Positions 28,756 to 38,253 of a stretch of DNA of 64,000 bases are shown here, one piece after another. The position numbers were made by a program, and so were the translations under genes. Within the stretch, counting starts at the first letter, position 1, and the number at the start of each line of letters is the position of its first letter. This DNA comes from WHSW01 sp963846565 (lineage in GTDB: Bacteria; Actinomycetota; Thermoleophilia; Solirubrobacterales; 70-9), in the NCBI GenBank assembly GCA_963846565.1, contig CAWJWL010000003.1, forward strand, positions 1 through 64,000. The letters are read 5' to 3'. The notes under the pieces are model-generated. The model saw nothing but the letters and a program-made list of their open reading frames with translations. It had not been told where the DNA came from and ran no database searches.

Positions 28756-31665
28756 CTAGCGCCTCCCGTGCTTTCGCCGTCTGCGCGACTGCTTCTTGCG
28801 GCCGGACGGCTTCTGGGTCCTCGGTGCGTCGGCCTCCGGTCGGCCCGGGACGGCGGCGTCAGCCTCCTCCGGGCTCGGCTCGGGGGGCGCCGAGCGTTCT
28901 ACGGGCTCGTCGATCACGGCCACCGGTGCCTCGGGAAGCTCCGGCTCAGGCTCGGCGGCGGCCGTCGCGACCGAGCCCTGATCCGCCGGAGCGACGTGCC
29001 GCTCGGCCTCGTCGATCTTCGCGACGACGTTGTCCTCCGGGAAGGTCGGCACGTAGCCCATCGCCTCATCGATCCGTCGGCGGCGGGCGCGGTATGCGGG
29101 CTCGCGCTCCTTCCACTCGGTCAGCACCGGAGCGGCGATGAAGATCGACGAGTAGGTACCGGAGGCGACCCCGATCAACATCGCGAGCGCGAAGTCCTGG
29201 AGCGTCTCGCCGCCGAAGAGGAGGAGGACGCCGATCAGGAACACGGTCGAGAGGCCGGTGATCAGGGATCGCGTCAGGACCTCGCTCAACGAGCGGTTGA
29301 CGATCTGCGAGAAGGCGGCACGCGGCATGCGCGGCACGTTTTCTCGGATCCGGTCGAAGATGATGATCGTGTCGTACATCGAGTACCCGAGGATGGTCAG
29401 GAACGCGGCAACGGTCGCGCTGGACACCTCGGCGCCGATCAGGGCGTAGATGCCGGCAGTGATCAGGATGTCGTGGATCAACGCGATCAGCACGGGCACC
29501 GCGTACTTGCCCTCGAAGCGCAGCGCGACGTAGGCGGCGATCACGAGGAGGCTGAAGATGATCGCGATGACCGCGCTGCGCGCGATCTGCTCGCCGAAGG
29601 TCGGGCCGATCGCGTTCGTATCGACGGCGTCCTCGCCCTCGGCGCCCGTGGCAACGCCGAACTGTGCGTCCAGGGCGGGCGCGACCTGAGTCGTCTGCTC
29701 GGGCGAGATGTCGCCCTGGATCTGGTAGACGTTCTCGCCGAAGTCCGGGTTCTCGGACTCCTGGATCTTCGCCGTGTCGACCCCTTCGATGCCGGCATCG
29801 GTAAGCGCGGTGCGGATGTCGTCCACGGAGACCACCTCGTCGAGCGCGACCTGGATCTGCGTCCCGGATTCGAAGTCGATGCCGAGGTTGAGCTGCTTGG
29901 TCGCGAACGCGATCGCGCCGATCGCGAGGATCATTCCCGAGGCGGCGAAGAAGTAGCGCGAGAGGCGGGTGAAGTCGAAGCTCCAGCCGGGGCCCTCACC
30001 CGATGCGCCGAGCAGGCTGGGCGAGCTGAGCAGCTTCGTGCGGCTCAACAGGCCAAGAATCGCCTGCGTGAACAGAACGGCCGTGAACAGTGAGACGATC
30101 GTCCCGATCCCGAGCGTGAAGGCGAAGCCCTTGACCCCGGCCGACGCGAGCACGAAGAGGATGAACGCGGTCAGCAGGGTGATCACGTTCGCGTCGATAA
30201 TCGTCGCGATCCCCTTCTTGTAGCCCTCGGAGATCGCCGAGAGCATGGATCTCCCGTGCCTGACCTCCTCCTTGATGCGCTCGAAGATGACGATGTTCGA
30301 GTCGGCCGCGACGCCGATCGTGAGGATGAGGCCGGCGATGCCCGGCAGCGTCAGCGTGATCGGGATCAGCTTGATCAGGGCGAGGAAGAAGACCGCGTAG
30401 ACCAGCAGTCCGAGCCCGGCGATCAGGCCGAGGAGGCGGTAGTAGAAGAGCAGGAAGAGGAGAACGATCCCGAGCCCGGCCAATCCGGCCTTCAGGCCCT
30501 GGTCGAGCGCCTGCTCGCCGAGGGTTGCCGAGACCGTGGACTGGCTGACGAGCGTGAGCTGGATCGGAAGCGCGCCGATCCGCAGGACCTCCGCCAGGTC
30601 CTGCGCCTCGGTAAGGCTGTCGAGACCGGAGATCTGAGCTCCGGTGCGCCCGTCGATGCCGTCCGGGTTCTCGGAGAAGTTGATGATCGGACGCGAGACC
30701 AACTCGCCGTCGAGGACGATCGCGAAGCTGCCCGCGAACTGGTCGGCGATGTCCGCGGAAACCCCGGCGCACGGGGTCCCGGTCTGCGCGAAGCAGTCAT
30801 CCAGGCCGCGCGTCGCGATCTCGCGGGTGACGTTGTGGAACTTCTCCCGGCCCTCGTCGGTGAACTCGAACGTGACGTTCGGCTGGTTCGTGGTTTGGTC
30901 GAAGTTCTGCTCCGGATTGCGGATGTCATCTCCGGACAGGCCGGGGGCGTCGTTGATGACGTAGAACTGCGACTGTCCCGCCTCGGACTCGTCGTCATCG
31001 GTCTCCGGGAGGTCCGGGGGCTTGTCCTCGAGCACCACCGTCCCGGGAGGCACCTCGATCACCTCCGCGCTGTCGGGTAGCTCGCCGCCGAACTGGGCCT
31101 TCAGGTCCTGCTCGCTCGTCGCCGGCTCGCCAAGCGGCTCGAGCGAGTTCTCATCGAAGGCGTAGAGGAGGCCGCTGTGAGTACAGCCCTGCTCCTTGCA
31201 CTCCTCCTCGCTGAGCGGGTCCTCCTTCGAAGCCGCCTCGACTGCGTCGTAGAGCCGGTTGTACGGCCGCTCCTCCGGCTCGTCGATGTCCGCGTCCGGC
31301 GGGATGACGTTGGGCTCGAAGTCGTAGAGGTAGAGCTGCGCCGTGGTCCCGATCCGCTCGATCGCCCGGTCTGAGTCCTCGACGTCCGGGAGGCCGACCT
31401 CGATCTGGTCGATGCCGATCCGGGTGATCTCGGGTTCCGCGACGCCGAGCGAGTCGACCCGGTCGCGAAGGATCTCGATCGCGCGGTCGACGTCCTCGCC
31501 GGTCACCTCCGGCACCTGCGGGGTGGGCTGGCCCTGGTAGACGAGCTCGGTGCCGCCGCGCAGGTCGAGGCCCTGGACCGTCTTCTTGTCGCTGATCACC
31601 CAGAGGGAGGCGCCGAGCAACGCGATCACGAGGACGAGGACGATGAGGTTGCGCCTGCGGTTCAT
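28756..31665 (-). CDS. secDF: Fused protein-export membrane protein SecDF
   Basis: SecDF uses the proton gradient to pull secreted proteins through SecYEG. The 969-residue ORF joins SecD and SecF: TM1 near 8-24, DLRGGTELVYQ, a large extracytoplasmic P1 region (~30-375), TM2-6 with VAADSNIVIFERIKEE, then SecF from ~565 with GIDFESGTQIQV and GYSMYDTIIIFDRIRE. Most actinobacteria keep secD and secF separate; a single fused ORF is the Bacillus arrangement. The last ~75 residues are an acidic-to-basic tail ending in RRRRKHGRR, probably cytoplasmic. Confidence 0.95.
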   Translation of the reverse strand: MNRRRNLIVLVLVIALLGASLWVISDKKTVQGLDLRGGTELVYQGQPTPQVPEVTGEDVDRAIEILRDRVDSLGVAEPEITRIGIDQIEVGLPDVEDSDRAIERIGTTAQLYLYDFEPNVIPPDADIDEPEERPYNRLYDAVEAASKEDPLSEEECKEQGCTHSGLLYAFDENSLEPLGEPATSEQDLKAQFGGELPDSAEVIEVPPGTVVLEDKPPDLPETDDDESEAGQSQFYVINDAPGLSGDDIRNPEQNFDQTTNQPNVTFEFTDEGREKFHNVTREIATRGLDDCFAQTGTPCAGVSADIADQFAGSFAIVLDGELVSRPIINFSENPDGIDGRTGAQISGLDSLTEAQDLAEVLRIGALPIQLTLVSQSTVSATLGEQALDQGLKAGLAGLGIVLLFLLFYYRLLGLIAGLGLLVYAVFFLALIKLIPITLTLPGIAGLILTIGVAADSNIVIFERIKEEVRHGRSMLSAISEGYKKGIATIIDANVITLLTAFILFVLASAGVKGFAFTLGIGTIVSLFTAVLFTQAILGLLSRTKLLSSPSLLGASGEGPGWSFDFTRLSRYFFAASGMILAIGAIAFATKQLNLGIDFESGTQIQVALDEVVSVDDIRTALTDAGIEGVDTAKIQESENPDFGENVYQIQGDISPEQTTQVAPALDAQFGVATGAEGEDAVDTNAIGPTFGEQIARSAVIAIIFSLLVIAAYVALRFEGKYAVPVLIALIHDILITAGIYALIGAEVSSATVAAFLTILGYSMYDTIIIFDRIRENVPRMPRAAFSQIVNRSLSEVLTRSLITGLSTVFLIGVLLLFGGETLQDFALAMLIGVASGTYSSIFIAAPVLTEWKEREPAYRARRRRIDEAMGYVPTFPEDNVVAKIDEAERHVAPADQGSVATAAAEPEPELPEAPVAVIDEPVERSAPPEPSPEEADAAVPGRPEADAPRTQKPSGRKKQSRRRRKHGRR

Positions 31666-31678
31666 CCCTGCCGTCCCG

Positions 31679-32161
31679 CTACTGCGGCGTCAGCACGAGC
31701 AGCAGCCCGCCGTCATCGTCATAGGCCGGGAACAGGTCGGCGACGGCCTCCGCCGGGAGATCGCCCTCGGCGTTCACGGAGACCCGCTTGCCCAGCGAGC
31801 GCACGCCCCATTCGAGCGTCGTCTCGATCGGGTCGCTGACCCCGTTGCCGTCGGTGTCCGCAGCCTTGCCGCCGTCACCCGGGTCGATCCACTCGAGCCC
31901 GAGCACCTCGCGCACCGGGCGCCCGATCACCTGCTCGTCCTTGAGCCCGGTGAGCTCGAAGCCGTTGCGCCCGATATCGAGCAGGCGAGCGTCGTTGTCG
32001 CAGACGAAGAACGCCGCCTCGGGTGCGGGGTAGTAGTCGTCGAGCAGCTCGAACAGGAAGGGGGCGCCGCAGTTCGAGCATGACTTCGGCCGCGAGGAGA
32101 GGCCGGCGCGCTCACCCGAGAGCTCCCTGTTGCCGCAGTTCGGGCAGATGAAGAAAGGCAC
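31679..32161 (-). CDS. Zinc-ribbon protein with PAS-like domain, unknown function
   Basis: A 160-residue protein. Cys6/Cys9 and Cys28/Cys31 (CPNC and CSNC) form an N-terminal zinc ribbon. The following segment EAAFFVCDNDARLLDIGRNGFELTGL then DEQVIGRPVREVLGLE reads like a PAS core. The last part contains a DTDGNGVSDPIE calcium-loop-like stretch. It lies between ruvB and secDF on the same strand, 13 bases upstream of secDF. No known partner; the name is structural only. Confidence 0.75.
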   Translation of the reverse strand: MPFFICPNCGNRELSGERAGLSSRPKSCSNCGAPFLFELLDDYYPAPEAAFFVCDNDARLLDIGRNGFELTGLKDEQVIGRPVREVLGLEWIDPGDGGKAADTDGNGVSDPIETTLEWGVRSLGKRVSVNAEGDLPAEAVADLFPAYDDDGGLLLVLTPQ

Positions 32162-32203
32162 GGCGGAGAGACTAGCGAGGGTTCCGACCGCGCCTGGCCG
32201 CTA

Positions 32204-33310
32204 CTAGAAGAGTGAAGCCGCGGATTCGGGCACCGGCAGGCCGAGGTGCTCGAAGCCACGCTCGGTGATCACGCGCCCGCGCGGTGTGCGCTTGATCAGA
32301 CCGCGTTGAAGCAGGTAGGGCTCATACACGTCCTCGATGGTTTCCTGCTCCTCGTCGACCGAGGCGGCGAGCGTCGAGAGTCCGACCGGGCCGCCCGAGA
32401 AGCGGACGGCGATCGCGTCGAGGATCGTGCGGTCGTGGCGGTCGAGCCCGGCGGCGTCGATCTCGAGCAGGCCCACGGCCTCGGTCGCGATCGCGCCCGT
32501 GATCACGCCCGCCCCCCGAACCTGGGCGAAGTCACGAACCCGCTTCAGCAGCCGGTTGGCGACCCGGGGAGTGCCGCGCGAGCGCTCGGCGATCACGCTC
32601 TCGCCCGCGGGGTCGATCTCGACCTCGAGGATCTGCGCCGAGCGGTGGACGATCAGCGCCAGGTCCTCGGGCTCGTAGTGCTCGAGCCGCTGGGTGACGC
32701 CGAACCGGTCGCGAAGCGGGGTTGTCAAGAGCCCGGCTCGGGTTGTCGCGCCGATCAGCGTGAACGGCGGCAGGTCGAGAGTGACCGTTCGCGCCCCGGC
32801 CCCCTGGCCGAGGACGACCGGGAGCTGGTGGTCCTCCATCGCCGGGTAGAGCGTTTCCTCGATGGCTCGGTTGAGGCGGTGGATCTCGTCGATGAAGAAG
32901 ACCGAGCGCGGCTCGAGCGCGGTGAGGAACGAGGCGATGTCGGCCTTGCGCTCGAGCGCCGGTCCGGCCGTCTGCACGAACGGCGCGTCGAGCTCGGCGG
33001 CGACGATGTGGGCGAGCGAGGTCTTCCCGAGACCGGGCGGGCCGGCGAGGAGGACGTGGTCGAGCGACTCCCCGCGGTGCTTGGCCGCCTCGATGAACAC
33101 CTCGAGCTGCGAAGTCACCTGGCGCTGGTTGACGAAGTCGGCGAGCTTGCGGGGGCGAAGCGAGCGGTCGAACTCGTCGTCGGGCCCGGCGATCCGGACC
33201 TCGGCGATCGGCCCGTCCGCCGTGCTGAATGCCGACTCGTCCGCCCCCGGAGGCGAAGCCGAGGAGGCGGACGGAACGTTCGGGATGTTCGGGTCCCGGG
33301 AGATCCCCAT
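32204..33310 (-). CDS. ruvB: Holliday junction branch-migration ATPase RuvB
   Basis: The hexameric AAA+ motor that drives branch migration with RuvA. In 368 residues it has Walker A GPPGLGKTS (90-98), Walker B FFIDEIHRLN, the arginine/sensor GATTRAG segment and a C-terminal winged helix (RTPRGRVITERGFEHLG). A ~40-residue Ser/Pro-rich N-terminal leader precedes the core; a start inside it cannot be excluded. The ATG shares one base with the ruvA stop (TGATG). Confidence 0.96.
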   Translation of the reverse strand: MGISRDPNIPNVPSASSASPPGADESAFSTADGPIAEVRIAGPDDEFDRSLRPRKLADFVNQRQVTSQLEVFIEAAKHRGESLDHVLLAGPPGLGKTSLAHIVAAELDAPFVQTAGPALERKADIASFLTALEPRSVFFIDEIHRLNRAIEETLYPAMEDHQLPVVLGQGAGARTVTLDLPPFTLIGATTRAGLLTTPLRDRFGVTQRLEHYEPEDLALIVHRSAQILEVEIDPAGESVIAERSRGTPRVANRLLKRVRDFAQVRGAGVITGAIATEAVGLLEIDAAGLDRHDRTILDAIAVRFSGGPVGLSTLAASVDEEQETIEDVYEPYLLQRGLIKRTPRGRVITERGFEHLGLPVPESAASLF

Positions 33311-33906
33311 CAGGCAGCCTCGCGGGCGCCGTGGCGGAGGGCGCCGGAGATCAGCTCCTCGACCGTCTCGCCCTCGGCGCCGGCAAGCAGGGTCTCGGCC
33401 TCCACCACCGTGTAGCCGAGGTTGACGAGACCGTCGCGCGCGAGCGTGCGCGCATCATCGGGCTCCGCCCCCGCGGCGACCACGGAGATGCCCTCCTCGA
33501 GCTCGCCGGCGACGCGCTCGCGAAGCTCGACGATGACCCGCTCCGAGGTCCGCTTGCCGATCCCGGGGACGGCCTGGAAGCGTTTCGCGTCCCCGGCCGC
33601 GATTGCCCGCCGCAGGTCGCGCGGGCTACCGGCCGAGAGGATCGCCATCGCGACCTTCGGCCCGACGCCGGAGACGGAGATCAGGTGGAGGAAGAGGTCG
33701 CGCTCGTCCTCCCCGGCGAAGCCGTAGAGCTGCATCGCGTCGTCGCGGACGACGAGATGGGCGTGCAGCGTCACCTCGGCGCCGCTGCCGGGGACCGCCT
33801 TGAGAGTCTCGGTCGAGACGGCGAGCCGGTAGCCGACGCCGCCCGATTCGACGACGACGTGGTCGGGGCGACGAGTGAGGACGGGCCCGCGGACGGAAGC
33901 GATCAC
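33310..33906 (-). CDS. ruvA: Holliday junction DNA-binding protein RuvA
   Basis: It binds four-way junctions and recruits RuvB. The 198-residue protein has the OB-fold N-terminus (VIASVRGPV...VVVESGGVGY), tandem helix-hairpin-helix motifs (ISVSGVGPKVAMAIL and VPGIGKRTSERVIVEL) and the C-terminal RuvB-binding three-helix domain. The GTG start (33906) overlaps the ruvC stop as GTGA, so the longer frame inside ruvC is rejected. Confidence 0.95.
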   Translation of the reverse strand: MIASVRGPVLTRRPDHVVVESGGVGYRLAVSTETLKAVPGSGAEVTLHAHLVVRDDAMQLYGFAGEDERDLFLHLISVSGVGPKVAMAILSAGSPRDLRRAIAAGDAKRFQAVPGIGKRTSERVIVELRERVAGELEEGISVVAAGAEPDDARTLARDGLVNLGYTVVEAETLLAGAEGETVEELISGALRHGAREAA

Positions 33907-34421
33907 CCGACGCTTACCTCCGAGCCGCTGGTCCGCCGGATCACCGGCCCGCGGGCGTGCCCCGCGTGGCAGATGGCGACGGCGAGGGCGTCGGCGGCGT
34001 GGTCGGACTGCGGCGGGCCGGGAAGCCGAAGCAGGGCGCCGACCATGTGCTGGACCTGGGCCTTGCCCGCGGCGCCGCTGCCGCAGACGGCCATCTTCAC
34101 GGCCTGCGGCGTGTAGTCGAAGCACGGAACTTCGTGTTGCGCCGCGGCGAGCATCACGACACCGCGCGCCTGGCCGACAGCGGTCGCCGAGCGCACGTTC
34201 TTGCCGAAGTAGAGGTCCTCGAGCGCAACGGCGGCGGGCCGATGCCAGCCGATCAGCTGCTCGAGCTCGGTGTGGATGCGCGCGAGCCGCGTCTCCATCG
34301 GCCCATCCGGCGGGACCTCGATGACGCCGCCGTCGAGCGCGGTCATCTGAGCGCCGGCGACGCGAACGACGCCGAAGCCCGTATTCGCAATTCCCGGATC
34401 AATGCCCATCACGACGACCAT
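33903..34421 (-). CDS. ruvC: Holliday junction resolvase RuvC
   Basis: The endonuclease that cuts Holliday junctions. GIDPGIANTGFGVV carries the first catalytic Asp, ALEDLYF the Glu, and SDHAADALAVAICH the last Asp. I start at the ATG giving MVVVMGIDPG (172 residues, the usual length). The longer frame adds ~42 unconserved residues and a second in-frame ATG removes four. The ~210 bases upstream to yebC contain no recognised gene. Confidence 0.94.
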   Translation of the reverse strand: MVVVMGIDPGIANTGFGVVRVAGAQMTALDGGVIEVPPDGPMETRLARIHTELEQLIGWHRPAAVALEDLYFGKNVRSATAVGQARGVVMLAAAQHEVPCFDYTPQAVKMAVCGSGAAGKAQVQHMVGALLRLPGPPQSDHAADALAVAICHAGHARGPVIRRTSGSEVSVG

Positions 34422-34631
34422 CCGGTACTGATTCTGCGGAGCCGCTCGGATGCCTTCCCGGGGCGCGCTCCGCACCGCCGTCTCTCGGCCCGCCGCGGGC
34501 CGGTTGCTTGGACGCTTAGGTAGCCCATGGACTACCTGAACGTCCACGCAGCGGGTGTGCGGCCGATCAACACCGCCCCACCCAGCCTCTGCAAACGCGG
34601 CGCACCCCGCGGACGCCGCGAACGCTCGCCG

Positions 34632-35384
34632 CTACGCGACGGCTGATTCCAAGACGGCTTCCGGGATGTCGAAGTTCGCGTGCACGGCCTCGACGTCGTC
34701 GTGGTCTTCGAGCGATTCGAGCAGTCTGATCAGCGCCCGTGCCTCGGCTTCCTCCGAGATCTCCACGACTGCGTTCGGCTCCATCAGCAGGTCCGAGGAC
34801 TCCGCCTCCACCCCGGACTCCTCGAGCGCGGCGCGGACGGCGGCCAGCGAGGCCGGCTCGGTCGTGACCTTGAGCACGTCGCCGTCCGCGGCGACGTCGT
34901 CGGCTCCGGCGTCGATCGCCGCGATCAGGTCGTCCTCGGAGTAGCGGCCGGCATCGACGAGGATCACGCCCTTCTTCTCGAACTGCCAGGCCACCGACCC
35001 CGGCTCGCCAAGGCTGCCGCCGGCCTTGTCGAAGGTGTGGCGCACATCCGAGCCGGTCCGGTTGCGGTTGTCGGTCAGCGTCTCGACCAGGATCGCCGCG
35101 CCGCCCGGGCCGTAGCCCTCGTAGACGACGCGCTCGATCTGCTCGTCGCCCGAGCCGGCACCGGTGCCGCGGTCGATCGCCCGCTGGATGTTGTCCTTGG
35201 GCATCGAGTAGCCCTTCGCCTTCTCGATCGCGGCGGCGAGGGTGAAGTTCGCGTCCGGGTCTCCCCCGCCCTCACGCGCGGCGATCGCGATCGCCCGGGC
35301 CAGCTTCGTGAACAGCTGGCCACGCTTCGCGTCGGTGGCCGCCTTCTTGTGCTTGATCGAGGCCCATTTGGAGTGCCCTGACAT
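34632..35384 (-). CDS. yebC: YebC/PmpR-family protein
   Basis: A 250-residue YebC-family protein, known as a DNA-binding regulator in some bacteria and recently tied to translation of proline-rich stretches. MSGHSKWASIKHKKAATDAKRG starts the family fold at ATG 35384, followed by KDNIQRAID and VYEGYGPGG. The 36-residue upstream extension of the frame is not conserved. It lies directly upstream of ruvCAB, the classical order. Confidence 0.95.
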   Translation of the reverse strand: MSGHSKWASIKHKKAATDAKRGQLFTKLARAIAIAAREGGGDPDANFTLAAAIEKAKGYSMPKDNIQRAIDRGTGAGSGDEQIERVVYEGYGPGGAAILVETLTDNRNRTGSDVRHTFDKAGGSLGEPGSVAWQFEKKGVILVDAGRYSEDDLIAAIDAGADDVAADGDVLKVTTEPASLAAVRAALEESGVEAESSDLLMEPNAVVEISEEAEARALIRLLESLEDHDDVEAVHANFDIPEAVLESAVA

Positions 35385-35427
35385 GGGCCGAAAGGCTAGC
35401 GCCGGGCGTTCGGGCCCGGAAACGAAA

Positions 35428-35462
35428 GTGCCGCGACCGGACCTACTTCCCGGCCGCGGCAC
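35428..35462. terminator. Inverted-repeat hairpin between yebC and the M29 peptidase gene
   Basis: GTGCCGCG at 35428-35435 is the reverse complement of CGCGGCAC at 35455-35462, with an inner CCGG/CCGG extension. No strong T-run follows on either strand, so it may be a factor-assisted or bidirectional terminator. It sits in the 196-base gap between yebC and the M29 peptidase gene stop. Confidence 0.5.
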
Positions 35463-35580
35463 CACCGTCGGCATCCCACTATTACGCCGCACTCAGTCCC
35501 CCATGCGCCCTGGCACAAATCGGGAGGGGCGACGCGCACCGGTGGGAACAACGACGGAGCGCAGAAGTTGCGCCGCCGGC

Positions 35581-36684
35581 TCAGACCACGAACTGACCGT
35601 CGATCTGGAGGTCCTCTCCGTCGACCGTGATCTTGCCGCCCTTGCGCAGGTCGCAGACCATGTCGGTGTGGACGGCGCTCTCGTTCGTGCCGCCAGACTC
35701 CGGGTAGCTGGCGCCGACCGCGAGGTGGACCGTGCCGCCGATCTTCTCGTCGAGCAGCACGTCGCGGGTGCCGCGGTCGATGCCGTAGTTGGTCCCGATC
35801 CCGAGCTCGCCGAGGCGTCTGGCGCCGTCGTCGGTGTCGAGCAGGCCGATCAGGAACTCCTCGCCCCGCTCGGCCGAAGCGTCGACGACCTTGCCCGCCT
35901 CGAAGCGGAGGCGGACGCCGGCGACCTCGCGGCCTCCGATCACCGACGGGAGGTGGAAGCTGACCTCTCCCTCGACCGAGTCCTCGACGGGGCCGGTGAA
36001 GAACTCGCCGTCGGGCATGTTGTGCTCGCCGGCGCACGGGATGAAGTGCCGGCCCGCGACGCCGAGCCGCAGGTCGGTCCCCGGCGCCGTCAGGTGGACC
36101 TCCTCGCGACCCTCGATCCACTCGGCGAGGCGGCGACACTCCTCCGACGCCGCGGTCCAGGCGCCCAGCGGGTCACCGCTCTCGGCCAGGCAGGCGCGAA
36201 AGTAGAAGTCCTCGAAGTCGCGCAGGCTCATCTCCGCATCCTGGGCGAAGGCGTTCGTCGGATAGAGCGTGTAGACCCAGCGATGCTCTCCGGTCGCAGC
36301 CCGCTGCATCGTCTGCTCCATCAGCCGCCGGGTCGCCGCCTGGCGCTTCGTCTGGCGATCCGGCGGGACCTGCGAAAGCTGGCGTGTGTTGGTCTCGGCC
36401 CCGATCGCGATCCGGCAGTCGGCCTTCTCCGCCGCCCACTCGGAGAGCGGCGAGATCCACTCGAGCTGCGCGTCGTTCGCGCGTGAGAGGTAGGACGCGC
36501 TCTGCCCCTCGAACGACATCGAGACGACGGGTTGCCCGCCCGCGGCGAGCACCTCGTCGTAAACGGCGGCGACGAGTGGCTCGGCAGCGGTCGAGGCGTC
36601 GATCATGCACGTCTCCCCCTCCTTCACCTTGACCGAGTAGCCGACGAGGATCCTCGCCAGGTTCGAAATCCGGGGATCCGTCAT
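35581..36684 (-). CDS. M29-family aminopeptidase
   Basis: A 367-residue metallo-aminopeptidase of the AmpS/PepS/aminopeptidase T family. The conserved metal-site segments are present: AGEHNMPDGEFFTGP, EVAGVRLRFEAGKV, GTNYGIDRGTRDVLLDEKIGGTVHLAVG and ESAVHTDMVCD, here quoted in parts. Its ATG shares one base with the pdxT stop, so it is coupled to the pyridoxal phosphate genes, though a functional link is not obvious. Confidence 0.92.
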   Translation of the reverse strand: MTDPRISNLARILVGYSVKVKEGETCMIDASTAAEPLVAAVYDEVLAAGGQPVVSMSFEGQSASYLSRANDAQLEWISPLSEWAAEKADCRIAIGAETNTRQLSQVPPDRQTKRQAATRRLMEQTMQRAATGEHRWVYTLYPTNAFAQDAEMSLRDFEDFYFRACLAESGDPLGAWTAASEECRRLAEWIEGREEVHLTAPGTDLRLGVAGRHFIPCAGEHNMPDGEFFTGPVEDSVEGEVSFHLPSVIGGREVAGVRLRFEAGKVVDASAERGEEFLIGLLDTDDGARRLGELGIGTNYGIDRGTRDVLLDEKIGGTVHLAVGASYPESGGTNESAVHTDMVCDLRKGGKITVDGEDLQIDGQFVV

Positions 36685-37316
36685 CAGTCCTCCTTCGGCG
36701 CGGCGTGACCGGCGACCTCGCGCCGTCCGCTCGCCATCGCCATCGCCAGCGCGTGTACTCGAAGATCGTCGGTGAGCTCAGGGTGAAAAGCGCAGGCGAG
36801 CACCTGGCCCTCACGGACCGCGACCGGGTGCCCGTCGACCTCGGCGAGCACCTCGACCCCGGGGCCGTGGCTCTCGACCCACGGCGCGCGGATGAAGACG
36901 GCCCGGAGGGGCTCGGGGCCGATCCCCTCGATCACGAGGTCGGCCTCGAAGCTCGCGAGCTGGCGCCCGAAGGCGTTGCGCCGGGTGCTCACGTCGAGCA
37001 CGCCGAGGTGCTCGCGCCCGCAGATGATCATCCCGGCGCAGGTACCGAGCAGCGGACGCCCGGCGGCGACGTGGTCGCGGATCGGCCCGGCGAGCCCGTC
37101 GCGCTCGATCGCCTTCGCGATCGTCGTCGACTCGCCGCCGGGGATCACGAGCGCGTCCAGGCGCTCGAAGTCCCGGGGCACTCGCACCTCGAGCGGCTCG
37201 GCTCCGAGCTCGTCGAGGACCCGCGCATGGGCGGCGAAGTCCCCCTGGCTCGCGAGCACGCCGACGCGCAACCGCGTGGCGTCCTCGGCCGGAGGCGGAA
37301 CCGACGGGTCAGGCAC
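36684..37316 (-). CDS. pdxT: Pyridoxal 5'-phosphate synthase glutaminase subunit PdxT
   Basis: It supplies ammonia to PdxS. In 210 residues the GGESTT motif (60-65), nucleophile Cys93 in GTCAGM and the His178/Glu180 pair in AFHPE are present. The GTG start overlaps the pdxS end by 8 bases and adds a short Pro-rich leader before RVGVLASQGDF. The M29 peptidase gene follows. Confidence 0.95.
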   Translation of the reverse strand: MPDPSVPPPAEDATRLRVGVLASQGDFAAHARVLDELGAEPLEVRVPRDFERLDALVIPGGESTTIAKAIERDGLAGPIRDHVAAGRPLLGTCAGMIICGREHLGVLDVSTRRNAFGRQLASFEADLVIEGIGPEPLRAVFIRAPWVESHGPGVEVLAEVDGHPVAVREGQVLACAFHPELTDDLRVHALAMAMASGRREVAGHAAPKED

Positions 37317-38196
37317 CGCGGTGCTGGAGCAGCTCGCCGTCCGCGGCGAGTTCGGCGATGTCGTCGCCGCGCATCGCGCGCCCGAGCCCGGTCGAAGCCG
37401 CGGCGACCCGCTCCGCGTCGGCGAAGTGGGTCGTCGCCTCGACGATCGCCCGCGCGGTCCGCTCGGGGTCCTCGGACTTGAAGATGCCGGAGCCGACGAA
37501 GTTTCCCTGGGCACCGAGCTGCATCGTCAGCGCCGCGTCCGCGGGGGTGGCGATGCCCCCGGCGCAAAAGAGCGGCACCGGAAGCCAGCCGGTCCTGGCA
37601 ACTTCCTCGACGACGTCGATCGGCGAGCGCAGGTCCTTCGCCGCCCCGGCGAGCTCCTCCGGGCGCAGGGTCCCGAGGCGCTTGATGCCGCCGATGATCT
37701 GGCGCAGGTGGCGGACTGCCTCGACGATGTTGCCGGTGCCGGCCTCGCCCTTGGAGCGGATCATCGCCGCGCCCTCGCCGATGCGCCGCAGGGCCTCGCC
37801 GAGGTCGGTGGCGCCGCAAACGAAGGGGGCCTCGAAAGCGTGCTTGTCGATGTGGTTGGCCTCATCGGCCGGGGTCAGGACCTCGGACTCGTCGACGTAG
37901 TCGACCTCGAGTGCCTGCAGGACCTGGGCCTCGGCGAAGTGGCCGATCCGCGCCTTCGCCATCACCGGGATCGTCACCGCCTCCTGGATCCCGCGGATCA
38001 TCGAGGGGTCGCTCATCCGCGCGACGCCGCCGTCGCGGCGGATGTCGGCCGGGACGCGTTCGAGCGCCATCACCGCGACGGCGCCGGCCTCCTCGGCGAC
38101 CCGCGCCTCGTCGGGGGTGACCACGTCCATGATCACGCCGCCCTTGAGCATCTCGGCGAGCCCACGCTTGACGCGGAATGTCCCGGTCTCAGCCAT
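37309..38196 (-). CDS. pdxS: Pyridoxal 5'-phosphate synthase lyase subunit PdxS
   Basis: The (beta/alpha)8 subunit that builds PLP from ribose 5-phosphate, glyceraldehyde 3-phosphate and ammonia. VKRGLAEMLKGGVIMDVV holds catalytic Asp24, VMAKARIGHF holds Lys81 and MIRSKGEAGTGN the second lysine. I start at the ATG 38196 (MAETGTFRVK); the ATG at 38238 adds 14 unconserved residues. Total 295 residues, normal length. Confidence 0.97.
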   Translation of the reverse strand: MAETGTFRVKRGLAEMLKGGVIMDVVTPDEARVAEEAGAVAVMALERVPADIRRDGGVARMSDPSMIRGIQEAVTIPVMAKARIGHFAEAQVLQALEVDYVDESEVLTPADEANHIDKHAFEAPFVCGATDLGEALRRIGEGAAMIRSKGEAGTGNIVEAVRHLRQIIGGIKRLGTLRPEELAGAAKDLRSPIDVVEEVARTGWLPVPLFCAGGIATPADAALTMQLGAQGNFVGSGIFKSEDPERTARAIVEATTHFADAERVAAASTGLGRAMRGDDIAELAADGELLQHRGA

Positions 38197-38253
38197 GGAC
38201 CTGAATATAGAGGGCCACCCGCAGTCCCCCGAGTCCAATCTCGAATGCCGCTA

